This document shows positions 25,760 through 39,584 of a DNA stretch of 55,456 nt, in pieces. Numbering within the stretch: the first letter of the stretch is position 1; each line of letters begins with the position of its first letter. This DNA is from Oligoflexus sp. (lineage in GTDB: Bacteria > Bdellovibrionota_B > Oligoflexia > Oligoflexales > Oligoflexaceae). The notes below the pieces were generated by a model that saw only the letters and a list, made by a program, of their open reading frames with translations, made no database searches and was not told the DNA's origin. The position numbers and the translations under genes are program-made. The DNA is taken from the NCBI GenBank assembly GCA_014377445.1, contig JACMPP010000065.1, positions 1-55,456 of the forward strand, given 5' to 3'.

Positions 25760-28636
25760 ATGGGTCATGTTTGGGAAAAAGCTAATAATATCAATAATTT
25801 TTCCAGTCGTCACATCGGTCCATCCGATCACGATATCAAAGCCATGTTGAAGACTCTCGGTTACGCGAGCCTTGACGAGCTGACTAAAACAGCCATTCCT
25901 AATGCGATTCAGACGAAGAGCAGCCTTGATCTTCCCAAAGCACTCCCGGAGCACGAAGCACTAGCTGAACTCCGTCGTATTATGTCGAAAAACCAAATAT
26001 TCCGTAGCTTCATCGGCCTTGGCTACTACGATACGATCACGCCCAGCGTTATCCAAAGAAACATCCTGGAAAACCCAGCTTGGTACACCCAGTACACGCC
26101 TTATCAACCTGAGATCGCTCAGGGCCGCCTGGAAGCGCTGATTAACTTCCAAACCATGGTGAGTGACCTCACCGGTCTCCCCATCGCTAACGCCTCGCTT
26201 TTGGACGAAGGAACCGCAGCTGCGGAAGCCATGACCATGAGCCGCGATATCTGTGATGCGGAGCAGGGCGCGACCTACCTCATCGCTGCGGATTGTCATC
26301 CGCAGACGATTGAAGTTGTGCGTACGCGTGCGGAAGCTCTGGGCATCCCGACCAAAGTCGTCGCGCCTCAGGAGATGAAGATATCGAAAGACTCTTTCGG
26401 AGTCCTTCTTCAGTATCCCAACACCTTCGGATCGATCGAAGATTACGCAGCTCTCATCAGCAAGGCGAAAGCGGAAGGCCTGATCGTCACTTTTGCGACC
26501 GATCTCCTGGCTCTCTGTCTCTTGAAATCGCCGGGTGAAATGGGTGCGGACATCGCTGTCGGTACCTCCCAGCGCTTTGGTGTGCCACTGGGATACGGCG
26601 GACCTCACGCCGCATTCTTCTCGACCAAAGACGAATTCAAACGCCGTATTCCAGGCCGTTTGGTTGGCGTTTCCAAAGATTGGCACGGTGCGCAGGCCTA
26701 CCGCCTGTCATTGCAAACCCGCGAGCAACACATTCGCCGCGATAAAGCGACGTCCAACATCTGTACGGCTCAAGTTCTTCTCGCCATCATGGCTTCGATG
26801 TATGCCGTCTATCACGGACCTCAAGGTCTTAAGGTGATCGCTGAACGAACCCATGCGATGGCCAGCATCCTCGCGACGGGACTGAAAAAACTAGGTTACA
26901 AGATCCTCAGCGAGAACTACTTCGATACGATCACCGTTCTCGAAAACGATAACCTGATCAATCAGATCGAAGCGGCTGCTGAAGGGGATAAACTCAACTT
27001 CCGCACCACGGCGCCTGGCCAAATCGGAATTTCTTTCGATGAGAAGACTCAACTTTCTGACATCGAAAGCATCCTTCGCATCTTTGCTTTGGGCAAGGCC
27101 ACGCCGCGCCTTGAGGACCTTGCGAAAGACGTGGACGACAGTCTGCCTAAGGGCTTGCAAAGAACCTCGCCTTACCTTCAGCATCCGGTCTTCAACGCCT
27201 ACCACTCAGAAACCGAGATGATGCGTTATATCCGTAAGCTTGAGGGTCGTGATCTTTCCCTTACGCGCTCCATGATTCCACTGGGATCGTGTACGATGAA
27301 GCTCAACGCGGCTTCTGAGCTTTACCCAATCACCTGGCCGGAAGTGAACTCTCTGCACCCCTTCGTTCCTTTAGAGCAGGCAGCAGGCTACCTCGAGCTC
27401 TTCCATACCCTTGAGAATTACCTCGCGGCCTGCACGGGCTTCGATGCGATCTCCCTGCAGCCGAACTCAGGCGCTCAGGGCGAATACGCAGGCCTTCTCG
27501 TACTTCGTAAATACCACATCGCCCGCGGTGATAAGCATCGCGTCGTTTGCTTGATTCCAAGCTCCGCGCATGGGACCAACCCAGCCTCTGCTGTCATGGC
27601 CGGTATGGAAGTGGTCGTGACTAGTTGCGATAAAAACGGCAACATCGACCTCGTTGACCTCAAAGAAAAAGCCATTGAGCACAAGGATCGCCTGGCAGCT
27701 TTGATGATCACCTATCCATCGACTCACGGCGTCTTCGAAGAGGAAATCGTGAAGATCTGCGACATCGTTCATGAGAATGGTGGCCAGGTTTATATGGATG
27801 GAGCGAACCTCAACGCGCAAATCGGCCTCTGTCTGCCCGGGAAATTTGGTCCAGACGTTTGCCACATGAATCTTCACAAAACCTTCTGTATCCCTCACGG
27901 CGGCGGCGGACCGGGTGTTGGACCGATCGGTGTGAAGAGCCACTTGGCTGCCTTCCTCCCGAACCATCCGGTCATCACCATGGGCGGCAAGGACGGCGTT
28001 GGACCGATCACGGCAGCTCCCTGGGGCAGTGCCAGTATCCTTCCCATCTCCTGGATGTATGTACGCATGATGGGTGGCGAAGATCTTAAAAAAGCGACTC
28101 AGGTTGCAATTTTGAACGCCAACTACATTGCCAAGCGCCTCGATTCCTCCTTCCCCGTGGTCTACCGCGGTGAGTCGGGACTCGTTGCCCATGAATGTAT
28201 CATTGATTTGAAAGAAGTGAAAAAGTCTGCCGATATCAGCGTGGACGACATTGCGAAACGCTTGATGGACTATGGCTATCACGCACCGACAGTGTCTTGG
28301 CCTGTCCCCAACACTATGATGATTGAACCGACCGAATCGGAATCCAAAGCTGAAATCGATCGTTTCTGTGACACCATGATCAGCATTCGTCAGGAAATCG
28401 TCGAAATTGAAGAAGGCAAAGTCTCTCGCGAGAACAATGCCCTGAAGAATGCGCCTCACACGGCGCCGATCATGATGGGAGCCTGGGATCGTCCTTACTC
28501 ACGCGAACAAGCCGCTTTCCCGAAAGAGTGGATTAAAGAAAGCAAGTTTTGGCCGTTCGTAGGACGCATCGATAGTGCCTTTGGGGATAGAAACCTGGTT
28601 TGTACCTGTCCGGATATTTCTACTTACGAGAAATAA
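25760..28636 (+). CDS. gcvP: Glycine dehydrogenase (decarboxylating), P protein, fused form
   Basis: 958 residues, matching the one-chain P proteins (954-957). I start it at ATG 25760 ([10 protein letters not shown]) because the first conserved block [16 protein letters not shown] follows directly; the longer ORF begins inside gcvH. PLP lysine: [16 protein letters not shown]. Other blocks: [40 protein letters not shown]. It decarboxylates glycine and loads the aminomethyl group on GcvH. Some bacteria split P into two subunits; here both halves are in one chain. Confidence 0.97.
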   Translation: MGHVWEKANNINNFSSRHIGPSDHDIKAMLKTLGYASLDELTKTAIPNAIQTKSSLDLPKALPEHEALAELRRIMSKNQIFRSFIGLGYYDTITPSVIQRNILENPAWYTQYTPYQPEIAQGRLEALINFQTMVSDLTGLPIANASLLDEGTAAAEAMTMSRDICDAEQGATYLIAADCHPQTIEVVRTRAEALGIPTKVVAPQEMKISKDSFGVLLQYPNTFGSIEDYAALISKAKAEGLIVTFATDLLALCLLKSPGEMGADIAVGTSQRFGVPLGYGGPHAAFFSTKDEFKRRIPGRLVGVSKDWHGAQAYRLSLQTREQHIRRDKATSNICTAQVLLAIMASMYAVYHGPQGLKVIAERTHAMASILATGLKKLGYKILSENYFDTITVLENDNLINQIEAAAEGDKLNFRTTAPGQIGISFDEKTQLSDIESILRIFALGKATPRLEDLAKDVDDSLPKGLQRTSPYLQHPVFNAYHSETEMMRYIRKLEGRDLSLTRSMIPLGSCTMKLNAASELYPITWPEVNSLHPFVPLEQAAGYLELFHTLENYLAACTGFDAISLQPNSGAQGEYAGLLVLRKYHIARGDKHRVVCLIPSSAHGTNPASAVMAGMEVVVTSCDKNGNIDLVDLKEKAIEHKDRLAALMITYPSTHGVFEEEIVKICDIVHENGGQVYMDGANLNAQIGLCLPGKFGPDVCHMNLHKTFCIPHGGGGPGVGPIGVKSHLAAFLPNHPVITMGGKDGVGPITAAPWGSASILPISWMYVRMMGGEDLKKATQVAILNANYIAKRLDSSFPVVYRGESGLVAHECIIDLKEVKKSADISVDDIAKRLMDYGYHAPTVSWPVPNTMMIEPTESESKAEIDRFCDTMISIRQEIVEIEEGKVSRENNALKNAPHTAPIMMGAWDRPYSREQAAFPKEWIKESKFWPFVGRIDSAFGDRNLVCTCPDISTYEK

Positions 28637-28647
28637 GAATATTGCAG

Positions 28648-28687
28648 AGAAGGCTTCTGTTCTTTGGGGAGCAGAGGCCTTTTTTTA
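28648..28687 (+). terminator. Rho-independent terminator of gcvP
   Basis: AAGGCTTCTG and CAGAGGCCTT pair with a central loop TTCTTTGGGGAG, and are followed by TTTTTTT, about 15 bases after the gcvP stop. It stands between convergent gcvP and rapZ. Confidence 0.85.
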
Positions 28688-28691
28688 TTAA

Positions 28692-29597
28692 TTAACCGTC
28701 AAGTCCGACATGAATATCACGGTGCGACACACTCAACGCGATGTTGGGAATGTTCTTCGACGCCAACTCAAGAGCCAGGCGTTCCGTCAACGCCACGCTG
28801 CGATGCTTCCCACCTGTACAGCCGATACCTATCCGAAAATAATGTTTTCCCTCCGCATGATATGCGGGGAGGAGAAAGCTATGAAGATCGAGAATCTTAT
28901 CCAGGAAGATATGCGAATTCGGATCTTCAAAAACGTAGCTTGCCACAGCCATATCCTGGCCGGTTTTGTGCTTCAAAGTGGGATCAAAATGAGGGTTCCG
29001 TAGGAAGCGCACATCAAAGATGGTGTCAGCCGGTTTCAGCATTCCATACTTGAAACCAAAACTCACCACAGTCACATGCAACTGGCGGTTGAGATTGGCT
29101 GAGGAGTAACGCTCCTCGGCTTTGCGTGCCAGGTAATGAGGCGACCAAAGGCTCGTATCAAAGGATACATCCGCGAGGGCTTCAATGGGTTGCATGAGGT
29201 TGATTTCGCGGCGGATGGCCGCAATGAGTTCGCCGCCCACATCGAGAAGAGGATGCTTGCGACGGGTGGTACTGAAGCGTTCGGCAAGAATTTCGTCGGT
29301 GCAGGTTAAAAAGACGACATCAAGACGAAACTTCGTGCGAAGTTTGGCGGCGAGCGTCGGAAAGTTTTGGATGAAGCGCGTGTCCCGCGCATCGACACCA
29401 ATCGCAAAACGCCTGGGACCACCGCTGTCTTTGGTAAGGTGGTCAAGAGCGGCTTCGATGAGGTCGAAAGGGAGGTTCTCCATGCAGTAGAACGAGAGAT
29501 CTTCCAGGGCGTTGATCACCGTGGATTTGCCAGCACCGGAAAGGCCTGTTACCACAACGAGGAGCGGAAGTTCTGCTTTCACAACGTCTACGTCCAT
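28692..29597 (-). CDS. rapZ: RapZ/YvcJ-type nucleotide-binding RNase adapter
   Basis: 301 residues; the N-terminal P-loop is TGLSGAGKSTVINALEDLSF, followed by FAIGVDARD and the C-terminal FGFKYG and GCTGGKHRSVALTERLA typical of RapZ (E. coli 284 residues). RapZ presents sRNA GlmZ to RNase E and controls amino-sugar synthesis in Enterobacteria; in other groups the role is less clear but it is often next to rpoN. GAGG lies nine bases before the ATG. The gene is the last of a run lptC-lptA-lptB-rpoN-rapZ on this strand, a common arrangement. Confidence 0.93.
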   Translation of the reverse strand: MDVDVVKAELPLLVVVTGLSGAGKSTVINALEDLSFYCMENLPFDLIEAALDHLTKDSGGPRRFAIGVDARDTRFIQNFPTLAAKLRTKFRLDVVFLTCTDEILAERFSTTRRKHPLLDVGGELIAAIRREINLMQPIEALADVSFDTSLWSPHYLARKAEERYSSANLNRQLHVTVVSFGFKYGMLKPADTIFDVRFLRNPHFDPTLKHKTGQDMAVASYVFEDPNSHIFLDKILDLHSFLLPAYHAEGKHYFRIGIGCTGGKHRSVALTERLALELASKNIPNIALSVSHRDIHVGLDG

Positions 29598-29618
29598 GGA
29601 TGTCAGCCTCAGACTTTC

Positions 29619-31076
<1,458 letters not shown>

Positions 31077-31118
31077 ATATCCACCAATCCCAGGAGCCAG
31101 TGCGTGTCGAGATCGAAA

Positions 31119-31880
31119 CTAGAGTCGGAAGTTCTCACCCAAATACACGCTACGAACCTTCGGGTCCTCAGCGATCAATTGGGGATTGCCGTGAGCAATA
31201 ATCTGCCCTCCGGTCAGGATGTAGGCCCTATCGCAACTGCCGAGGGTCTCTCGGACGTTGTGGTCGGTGATGAGCACCCCTAATCCATCTTCGTCTCTCA
31301 GCTTTTCGATAATTTTTTGAATTTCTTGAACTGTTACCGGGTCAATTCCTGCAAATGGTTCATCTAACAGGAGAAATTTTGGTTTGATTATCAAAGACCT
31401 TGCAATCTCCACCCGTCGCCGCTCGCCACCGGATAGAGCCGCGCCCATTGACTTGGCAATGTGAGTGATTTGAAATTTGGTCAGGAGGTAGTCTAAAAAT
31501 TCTTTACGCTCGTGCGAGGGGGTCTTGGCTACCTCCATAATGCTGCGGAGGTTGTCCTCGACAGTCATGCGGCGGAAGATCGACATGTTCTGCGGCAGAT
31601 AACTGATGCCACGCGCGGCGCGATGGTGCATCGGCAGATCGGTGATATTCTCACCATCCAGCATGACCTCGCCTTCGTTCGGAAAAAGCAGGCCGACGAT
31701 CATATAGAAGCTGGTGGTTTTACCGGCTCCGTTGGGTCCGAGAAGTCCAACGACCTCTCCTTGTTTGACATGAAAAGAAGCACCTTTAACGACTTCGCGC
31801 GATTTAAAGAACTTACGAAGGTTGCGAGCTTCGAGTACCGGTTTCTTATCTGTTTCCGCCGGGGCGAGATCTTGGGTCAT
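31119..31880 (-). CDS. lptB: LPS export ABC transporter ATP-binding protein
   Basis: 253 residues: Walker A GLLGPNGAGKTTSFY, Q-loop YLPQNMSIFRRMT, signature LSGGERRRVEIARSL, Walker B FLLLDEPFAGIDPVT, H-loop ITDHNVRE. These are typical of LptB. It powers extraction of LPS from the inner membrane by LptFG. The first about 20 residues (DLAPAETDKKPV) extend slightly beyond E. coli LptB (241). The start overlaps lptA by four bases (ATGA). The genes for LptF and LptG are not in the window. Confidence 0.95.
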   Translation of the reverse strand: MTQDLAPAETDKKPVLEARNLRKFFKSREVVKGASFHVKQGEVVGLLGPNGAGKTTSFYMIVGLLFPNEGEVMLDGENITDLPMHHRAARGISYLPQNMSIFRRMTVEDNLRSIMEVAKTPSHERKEFLDYLLTKFQITHIAKSMGAALSGGERRRVEIARSLIIKPKFLLLDEPFAGIDPVTVQEIQKIIEKLRDEDGLGVLITDHNVRETLGSCDRAYILTGGQIIAHGNPQLIAEDPKVRSVYLGENFRL

Positions 31881-32656
31881 TTGTTCATCCGTTCTGGTTG
31901 CACGACACCCTGTGCTTTATCGACTTTGATCATGCCCGTCGTCATTTCGTAAAGGATGCGGTCGCCTTTGATAAGGTTGCCTTCGCGCCACAGGCGGGCA
32001 TTGCCCTCAAGCGAAACTGTTTGAGCCTGGTTATCAAAAAGGGCCTTATCGCTCTTGGCGTTCATACGTTCCGAGGGATCATCCGAGTAGCGGGAAATAG
32101 CGACTTTACCGGTCAATAGCGCGCTTTTTACACCACCTTCTGATGTCCCCTTGGAAGCTTTGGGAATCAAGGTGATTTTGGCTTCGTCGGATTCAAGGCG
32201 CATATCGTCTTGAGTGATGACAACATTTTTATCCAACACGACTGTCGAGCGATCTTTCGAATAAGTTGTGGTGCCATCACTTTGCAAATGGACCGGGGCT
32301 TTCTGCCTTTGTTCCTTGGATTTGCCCTTGGACTTGGCTCCAGACTTATTCGGTCGGGCCGCTGGCGGTGGAATAATCATTTCTTCGGCCGGCTCCGGAA
32401 TCAACTCTGCTTTTTTCGGCTGGGTGGGTATAGGTCCCGCATCCTTATCCTTAGACTTTTGAGTCTTCGGCTTAGTTGGTTGATCCTTGTCTTTTTCCTT
32501 CTTCTTTTCTTTCTCTTTTTCGGGCTTTTCTTTGTCGAGTTGATCGATGTCGTTGATGATATCCGCTCGCACAAGCTGGAGCGGCATGCTCGCGGCGATC
32601 GCGAAAGAAGCGGCTGCGATAAGCAAAGATTTTAAATTAAGGCTTTTTAGGAACAT
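31877..32656 (-). CDS. lptA: LPS transport periplasmic protein LptA (OstA-like), with charged N-terminal insertion
   Basis: 259 residues from ATG 32656 (a longer ORF begins with TTG at 32683). Signal peptide MFLKSLNLKSLLIAAASFAI, ending about LVRA. A very charged Lys/Glu/Asp/Pro segment (about 40-135: EKEKEKKKEKDKDQP and more) is followed by the OstA beta-jellyroll (TTVVLDKNVVITQDDMRLESDEA, VSLEGNARLWREGNLIKGDRI). E. coli LptA has 185 residues and lacks the charged stretch. It bridges LptC and LptD in the periplasm. The start lies inside lptC (overlap 20 bases). Confidence 0.88.
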   Translation of the reverse strand: MFLKSLNLKSLLIAAASFAIAASMPLQLVRADIINDIDQLDKEKPEKEKEKKKEKDKDQPTKPKTQKSKDKDAGPIPTQPKKAELIPEPAEEMIIPPPAARPNKSGAKSKGKSKEQRQKAPVHLQSDGTTTYSKDRSTVVLDKNVVITQDDMRLESDEAKITLIPKASKGTSEGGVKSALLTGKVAISRYSDDPSERMNAKSDKALFDNQAQTVSLEGNARLWREGNLIKGDRILYEMTTGMIKVDKAQGVVQPERMNK

Positions 32657-33236
32657 CAACCAGGGTGCCCTCCATTGGACCAAAGACTTTTACGTCTTGG
32701 GTGTTTGAATCGTATTCAAAGCCTTTTTTCCCCAGCATATCGGCCTGAGGATTTTGCACGCGAACCGGACGATCCGAAACGAGTTTGCCCGTAGCGTGAT
32801 CATATTTTGCGTAGTCAGTGAACATCGTCACATCATCAGAACCGAATCGGACCTGATTTTCAAGGACAACTGTTTGCAGTTTCGCGTCTTTAACAAGCTC
32901 AGACAATCCCTTGGATGCAAAACGCATCACGGCTGATTCCGAAGCCACAAATTCCTTGTGCTCGCCTTTTAGGCGATTGCCGCGAACGCTGCCGAAAACT
33001 TCGAGGGTATCGGGATCTTGAAATTGGGCAAGCTTCCCTTGAAAGGTGCCAGTCGCGTGATGGTCTTCGTATTCGTAAAGGACGAAGTCTTCGATGGATA
33101 TGCGGGAATGTCTTTCCGATACAACTTCTTTCGCCTGGAGCTTCTTAACGGCCTGCTTTTCGCTCCGCTGAAAGAATACGACCACTGCCCCTAGAAAGGC
33201 AGAGACGAAAGCGACGACGATGATGTGTTTTCCCAT
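32637..33236 (-). CDS. lptC: LPS export protein LptC
   Basis: 199 residues; one N-terminal membrane segment (about 5-24, IIVVAFVSAFLGAVVVFFQR) anchors it in the inner membrane, with a periplasmic OstA-like repeat domain: ISIEDFVLYEYEDHHATGTFQGKLAQF, VVLENQVRFGSDDVTMFTDYAKYDHATGKLV. This matches LptC. It receives LPS from LptBFG and passes it to LptA. It is the first gene of the lptC-lptA-lptB-rpoN-rapZ run, overlapping lptA. The kdsD stop lies 162 bases upstream, so it may have its own promoter. Confidence 0.88.
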   Translation of the reverse strand: MGKHIIVVAFVSAFLGAVVVFFQRSEKQAVKKLQAKEVVSERHSRISIEDFVLYEYEDHHATGTFQGKLAQFQDPDTLEVFGSVRGNRLKGEHKEFVASESAVMRFASKGLSELVKDAKLQTVVLENQVRFGSDDVTMFTDYAKYDHATGKLVSDRPVRVQNPQADMLGKKGFEYDSNTQDVKVFGPMEGTLVDVPKKP

Positions 33237-33398
33237 GGGCCACTCCTGAGGGTTTGTGTCCTCAGGCGTAGTCTACCATAGGGAAGGTGATGGATTGAAG
33301 CGAAGGCTATGCAAGGAAAGGGCCTGAAGGCATAAGTTTTTCCAAGATTTTATGCGGGAAAGGCCAATTTATCAGACGAAATGCGCTTCAGGAAAGGA

Positions 33399-36079
<2,681 letters not shown>

Positions 36080-36212
36080 CTAAGTGGTCAAGAAGCTTCG
36101 TTCACAATTTAAACATAAGTCAGCACGGATTCGGGTGGGGGGTTACAGGGTCATTTCGATCTTGTTAGACTGAAAGGAACATCTTCTAAAAACCTAAGCG
36201 CGTGAGCTGGCT

Positions 36213-37400
36213 GTGTTTAAAAAACTTGTCGTACTGGCAATTCTTTTCCTGCCTGCCTGTAAAATTCTTCCTAACAAGATCAGGAGCGGCTTCCTAAGCA
36301 ACGAAGTGACTTCTATGCTTGACCAGGATAGCCTCAAATTTGAACGCGTTTCAGACGCGAAGAGCGGTCTTCTCAGCTTTAGTCTGAAAGACGAGCACAA
36401 ATGCCGCGTTGAATACTGGGCCGACGATCCGAGCGGGACGCCTCCTCCGGCTTCGCCTCTGAGCGTCGACTGCCCAAAAGACAAGCTGAGCCTGACCCAA
36501 AAACTTGAGATCCCTGGTCTCACGGCGGGTTATCCTCTCTCCTTTCGAATCTATGTCTGGCCCAAAACCACGACTCTCCTTACGCATTTTGTGAAAGAAT
36601 TTCATGAGGGCCAGGACCTTTTAAATGCCAAGGCCTCCAATCTCGTCGTCGTGCGCTATTCGAGTCCACGCAATAGTGCGGAGATCTACAGCTATCGCTT
36701 TGGTAGTGCGCTGAATCTTAAGGACATCAAGTCAAAATTAGGTCAAGTGCCAGCCACGGCCTGCACGGCCAATCCTAAGCCTGAGGCGATCCCTTTCGCC
36801 CGCAACAGCTCCCTGGAAGACACTCAAAAACGTCCTCTCATGGGTCTTTCAGCCGTAACGACCGAAGGCTTTGCCAGCGCTGCTGCCATCCAGCACCCCT
36901 TTTTTCCAACCCGTCTGATCGAGTTCTATGACCAGACTGCCCGCCAGGAGAACTGGAAGTGGAATTTTCAATGGGAGGCGCAGCCCTTCTCCTTCGAAAG
37001 TTTGCCTCCTGGTTATATCGGGTCGCTGAGCGTGGGCGATGGGGTGACGAGTCACCTGATCGTCAGCCGCAATCTCACGGGTGCAACCGAGACGATCGAA
37101 TTGAACGCGAATCTCTTACAATTGGCGCCGCGCATTCTCTTTCCTTCGGATGTCTCGCGTTTTGAAATTACGATAAAATCGGCAGATGCAGCTAAAACTC
37201 TGCTGACCTGCCGCTTCGCAGTCGACAAGGATACCGTGACGATTCCATCTGAATTTATGAGTAAGCTGGCGCAGGGAAGCTACCTGGCAACCTTCAGTTT
37301 CGAAACAAATCAGGTTCATTACAAAGATCAAGGTGCGTACCCACCGTGGATTATTACCGCATCTGATTGGGTACTATTTCGTCTGAATAAACGGTTATGA
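36213..37400 (+). CDS. Lipoprotein of unknown function, 395 residues
   Basis: The GTG start gives a short lipoprotein signal (FKKLVVLAILFLPAC; Cys at residue 16). The mature protein looks beta-rich with few helices: YWADDPSGTPPP, KLEIPGLTAGYPLSFRIYVW, ITIKSADAAKT. There is no recognised domain. It is followed after 9 bases by a secreted barrel-like protein, so the pair may make an outer-membrane complex. Composition is as in neighbouring genes. Confidence 0.7.
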   Translation: MFKKLVVLAILFLPACKILPNKIRSGFLSNEVTSMLDQDSLKFERVSDAKSGLLSFSLKDEHKCRVEYWADDPSGTPPPASPLSVDCPKDKLSLTQKLEIPGLTAGYPLSFRIYVWPKTTTLLTHFVKEFHEGQDLLNAKASNLVVVRYSSPRNSAEIYSYRFGSALNLKDIKSKLGQVPATACTANPKPEAIPFARNSSLEDTQKRPLMGLSAVTTEGFASAAAIQHPFFPTRLIEFYDQTARQENWKWNFQWEAQPFSFESLPPGYIGSLSVGDGVTSHLIVSRNLTGATETIELNANLLQLAPRILFPSDVSRFEITIKSADAAKTLLTCRFAVDKDTVTIPSEFMSKLAQGSYLATFSFETNQVHYKDQGAYPPWIITASDWVLFRLNKRL

Positions 37401-37409
37401 GGTGCTGAA

Positions 37410-38474
37410 GTGCGCACAAATCTCTGGGTCGCCCTTGCGCTTCTCCTGACCGCTGCGAGCGGGGTCGATGCTGCAACTGTTAAAAAAATCAAAGCTCCCA
37501 AACGCCTCATCATCTTGGATCAGGGTTCGAAAGAAGGCTTTCTTAAAAAGAAGAAGGTCTGCTTTTACGATGCCAATGACCAGAAGGTCGCTTGCGGACG
37601 CGTGCGGGCTGCGAAGGCCAAGGCCTCATCCGTATTGATCAAAAAAGAAGCGGACGTTGAAAAAATCACCGTCGGTATGCGCGCGGAAATTGAAAACATC
37701 GACAACAAAGACGTGAAGATCACGATCGACGAAAACGCGCCGGTAACGGTGGAAGAGGGTTATGTCGCCCCCAACTACATCGGGCTTTTTGGGGCTTTCC
37801 CAGTAAAGGACGCCGTCAGCTATCAAAACCTCGTCTACGATACACCACTTGGCCTGAATGCTGACTCGATGTGGACGCAGGATTCGGCAGTGAAGGCGAT
37901 CGGGGTCGGCGGTGAGGTTGGCTTTGGCCTCAAATCCTTTACGCTGGCCATTGGCGCGCGTACGCGGACCTTTTCGCCGAAGCGCGTCAGCGCCGACTAC
38001 GATAACAAAGATGGTGATTTCTACTTTGAAGAGTATGTGGAATCGATCGGTACAGGCAAATCGCTGGGCTATTGGCTCGACTTCTACTACCTCCGCTGGG
38101 ACTGGGGTGTAGCCTCTTTGAATCTCGGCAACGGCATCGATATGGACAGCTCAACTGTCACCTTCACGATGGATCATCTCTCGGATAAAACCACTGATGT
38201 GACTCGTTACTACGATGTGAAGTCGTCCCTCAAAGCGATGTCGCTTAGAACTAATTTACTTTTAGATTTCAAGTTTGGGCCGGTTGGCTTTAAAATGGGA
38301 ACAACAATCTTTGTCCCAGTTTCGCAGCAACAGTCGATAAGCGTTAAACAAATTGACCCTTTTACGAATAGTTGGCTAAAAAACAAGACGGCGGAAGAGG
38401 ATGTTAAAGAGAAACTCGCCCACAAAGCACAAGTTGGCATGGATCTTTTGTTGATGGGTTACTTCGCCTATTAA
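37410..38474 (+). CDS. Outer-membrane beta-barrel-like protein with N-terminal periplasmic domain
   Basis: 354 residues, GTG start with GAGG seven bases upstream. Signal peptide to about residue 21 (SGVDAA). The first about 110 residues form a small domain (KRLIILDQGSKEGFLKKK, VCFYDAND, VACGRV, VGMRAEI). From about 120 to the end there are alternating strands with aromatic belts (YIGLFGAFPV, GGEVGFGLKSFTLAIGART, YWLDFYYLRWDWGVASLNLG, FKFGPVGFKMGTTIFVPV), ending in LLLMGYFAY with the terminal aromatic residue expected of an outer-membrane protein recognised by BamA. The role is unknown, perhaps with the lipoprotein upstream. Confidence 0.7.
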   Translation: MRTNLWVALALLLTAASGVDAATVKKIKAPKRLIILDQGSKEGFLKKKKVCFYDANDQKVACGRVRAAKAKASSVLIKKEADVEKITVGMRAEIENIDNKDVKITIDENAPVTVEEGYVAPNYIGLFGAFPVKDAVSYQNLVYDTPLGLNADSMWTQDSAVKAIGVGGEVGFGLKSFTLAIGARTRTFSPKRVSADYDNKDGDFYFEEYVESIGTGKSLGYWLDFYYLRWDWGVASLNLGNGIDMDSSTVTFTMDHLSDKTTDVTRYYDVKSSLKAMSLRTNLLLDFKFGPVGFKMGTTIFVPVSQQQSISVKQIDPFTNSWLKNKTAEEDVKEKLAHKAQVGMDLLLMGYFAY

Positions 38475-39584
38475 TTATACAGAAAAGCGAAGCGGCGAAA
38501 ACCCTGCGTAACGTCGTTCTTCACTCCTTCCGACTATGTCCAAAATCATCTCCTGCGCACATGTCTCAGCGAGATGCATCCCGTTTTTATAAAATCCCGT
38601 TAATAAATAGACTTTTTTGGCGTAAGGGCCGCTTGAAACCCAGCCTACGAGCGGCATGCGGTCTTTGAAACGCAGCCGAACGCCTGTCCTGGACTCAGTT
38701 TCGCCTGCGAGATGAAGTCCAAAGCTTGCCTCAGTCTTGGCCAGAAGTTCGGCGGCGTCCGCCTCAAGCGACTCGGACACAAAGCCTTTCCAAGATGTGG
38801 ATCCGAGAATGGTCAGCTCAGGCAGGAGTGCGACGGACTGATTGCCTTTCACCAAAATCTTCGTTTCGATCGCCTGGGAACGCTTGATGCGCAAGGTTTG
38901 TCCGCCTATCAAAAACATGCGTTGATCGGCTAGACCGAGTTGTTTCCATAACTCTTCCGTGCCTGCACCCGTGGCGACGATCACCGTATCGAAACTCAGC
39001 TCCTGCTGATCTGTCTTCAGTTTGACCTTCCCTTGATCCCCATCTCCAAATTCCAGAACCTTCTCATCGAGCAAGCCAATCCCCTGAGCATCTAAATACG
39101 CCTCCAGAGCGTCGAGGACTGCCGAGGGGTCGAACCATCCATCATTTGGGTAAAAGAGCTCGCCTAGGGGTAAATACAAGCTTCCTGGAAGGCTTAGCCA
39201 AGGGCCTCGCGCTTCTGACTGATGACAGCCCCAGAATTTGTGTCGATAGACGCGGGAGACCGTGGCCTGAAAATCCTCGGCGGTCCAAAAGGGTTCGCTG
39301 ACGCCTCGGAAGAAACGGGGGATAGGATGGCCCGACACTTTTTCCAGTTCGGTCAGGAAGACCTGCATCGTCGCGAGACTTTCGACCTTGGCCTTGAATA
39401 AAGGGGAATCAAAAAAAATGAGTCCCTTGTTGCAAAGAACTCCCTGGGCGGCTCGGGAAGCTGTCTCGGGTCCGCTTTTTTTACCAAAAACTGTCGGATG
39501 AAAACCGGCTTTGACCAGGTGATAGGCGGCGCAAAGACCAGCGATGCCCCGACCGAGGACTGCGATCTGCTTAGGCGAGTTCAT
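38475..39584 (-). CDS. FAD-dependent oxidoreductase of the D-amino-acid oxidase family
   Basis: 369 residues from ATG 39584, which overlaps the end of the serine hydrolase gene. FAD-binding GRGIAGLCAAYHLVKAG at the N-terminus, VIVATGAGTEELWKQLG in the middle, and the family end TGVRLRFKDRMPLVG plus LLTGFYKNGMHLAETCA. This is the glycine oxidase/DAO/MnmC-C fold; substrate is not identifiable. It is the last gene of a run gatC-gatA-gatB-hydrolase-oxidase on the minus strand. Confidence 0.85.
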   Translation of the reverse strand: MNSPKQIAVLGRGIAGLCAAYHLVKAGFHPTVFGKKSGPETASRAAQGVLCNKGLIFFDSPLFKAKVESLATMQVFLTELEKVSGHPIPRFFRGVSEPFWTAEDFQATVSRVYRHKFWGCHQSEARGPWLSLPGSLYLPLGELFYPNDGWFDPSAVLDALEAYLDAQGIGLLDEKVLEFGDGDQGKVKLKTDQQELSFDTVIVATGAGTEELWKQLGLADQRMFLIGGQTLRIKRSQAIETKILVKGNQSVALLPELTILGSTSWKGFVSESLEADAAELLAKTEASFGLHLAGETESRTGVRLRFKDRMPLVGWVSSGPYAKKVYLLTGFYKNGMHLAETCAQEMILDIVGRSEERRYAGFSPLRFSV

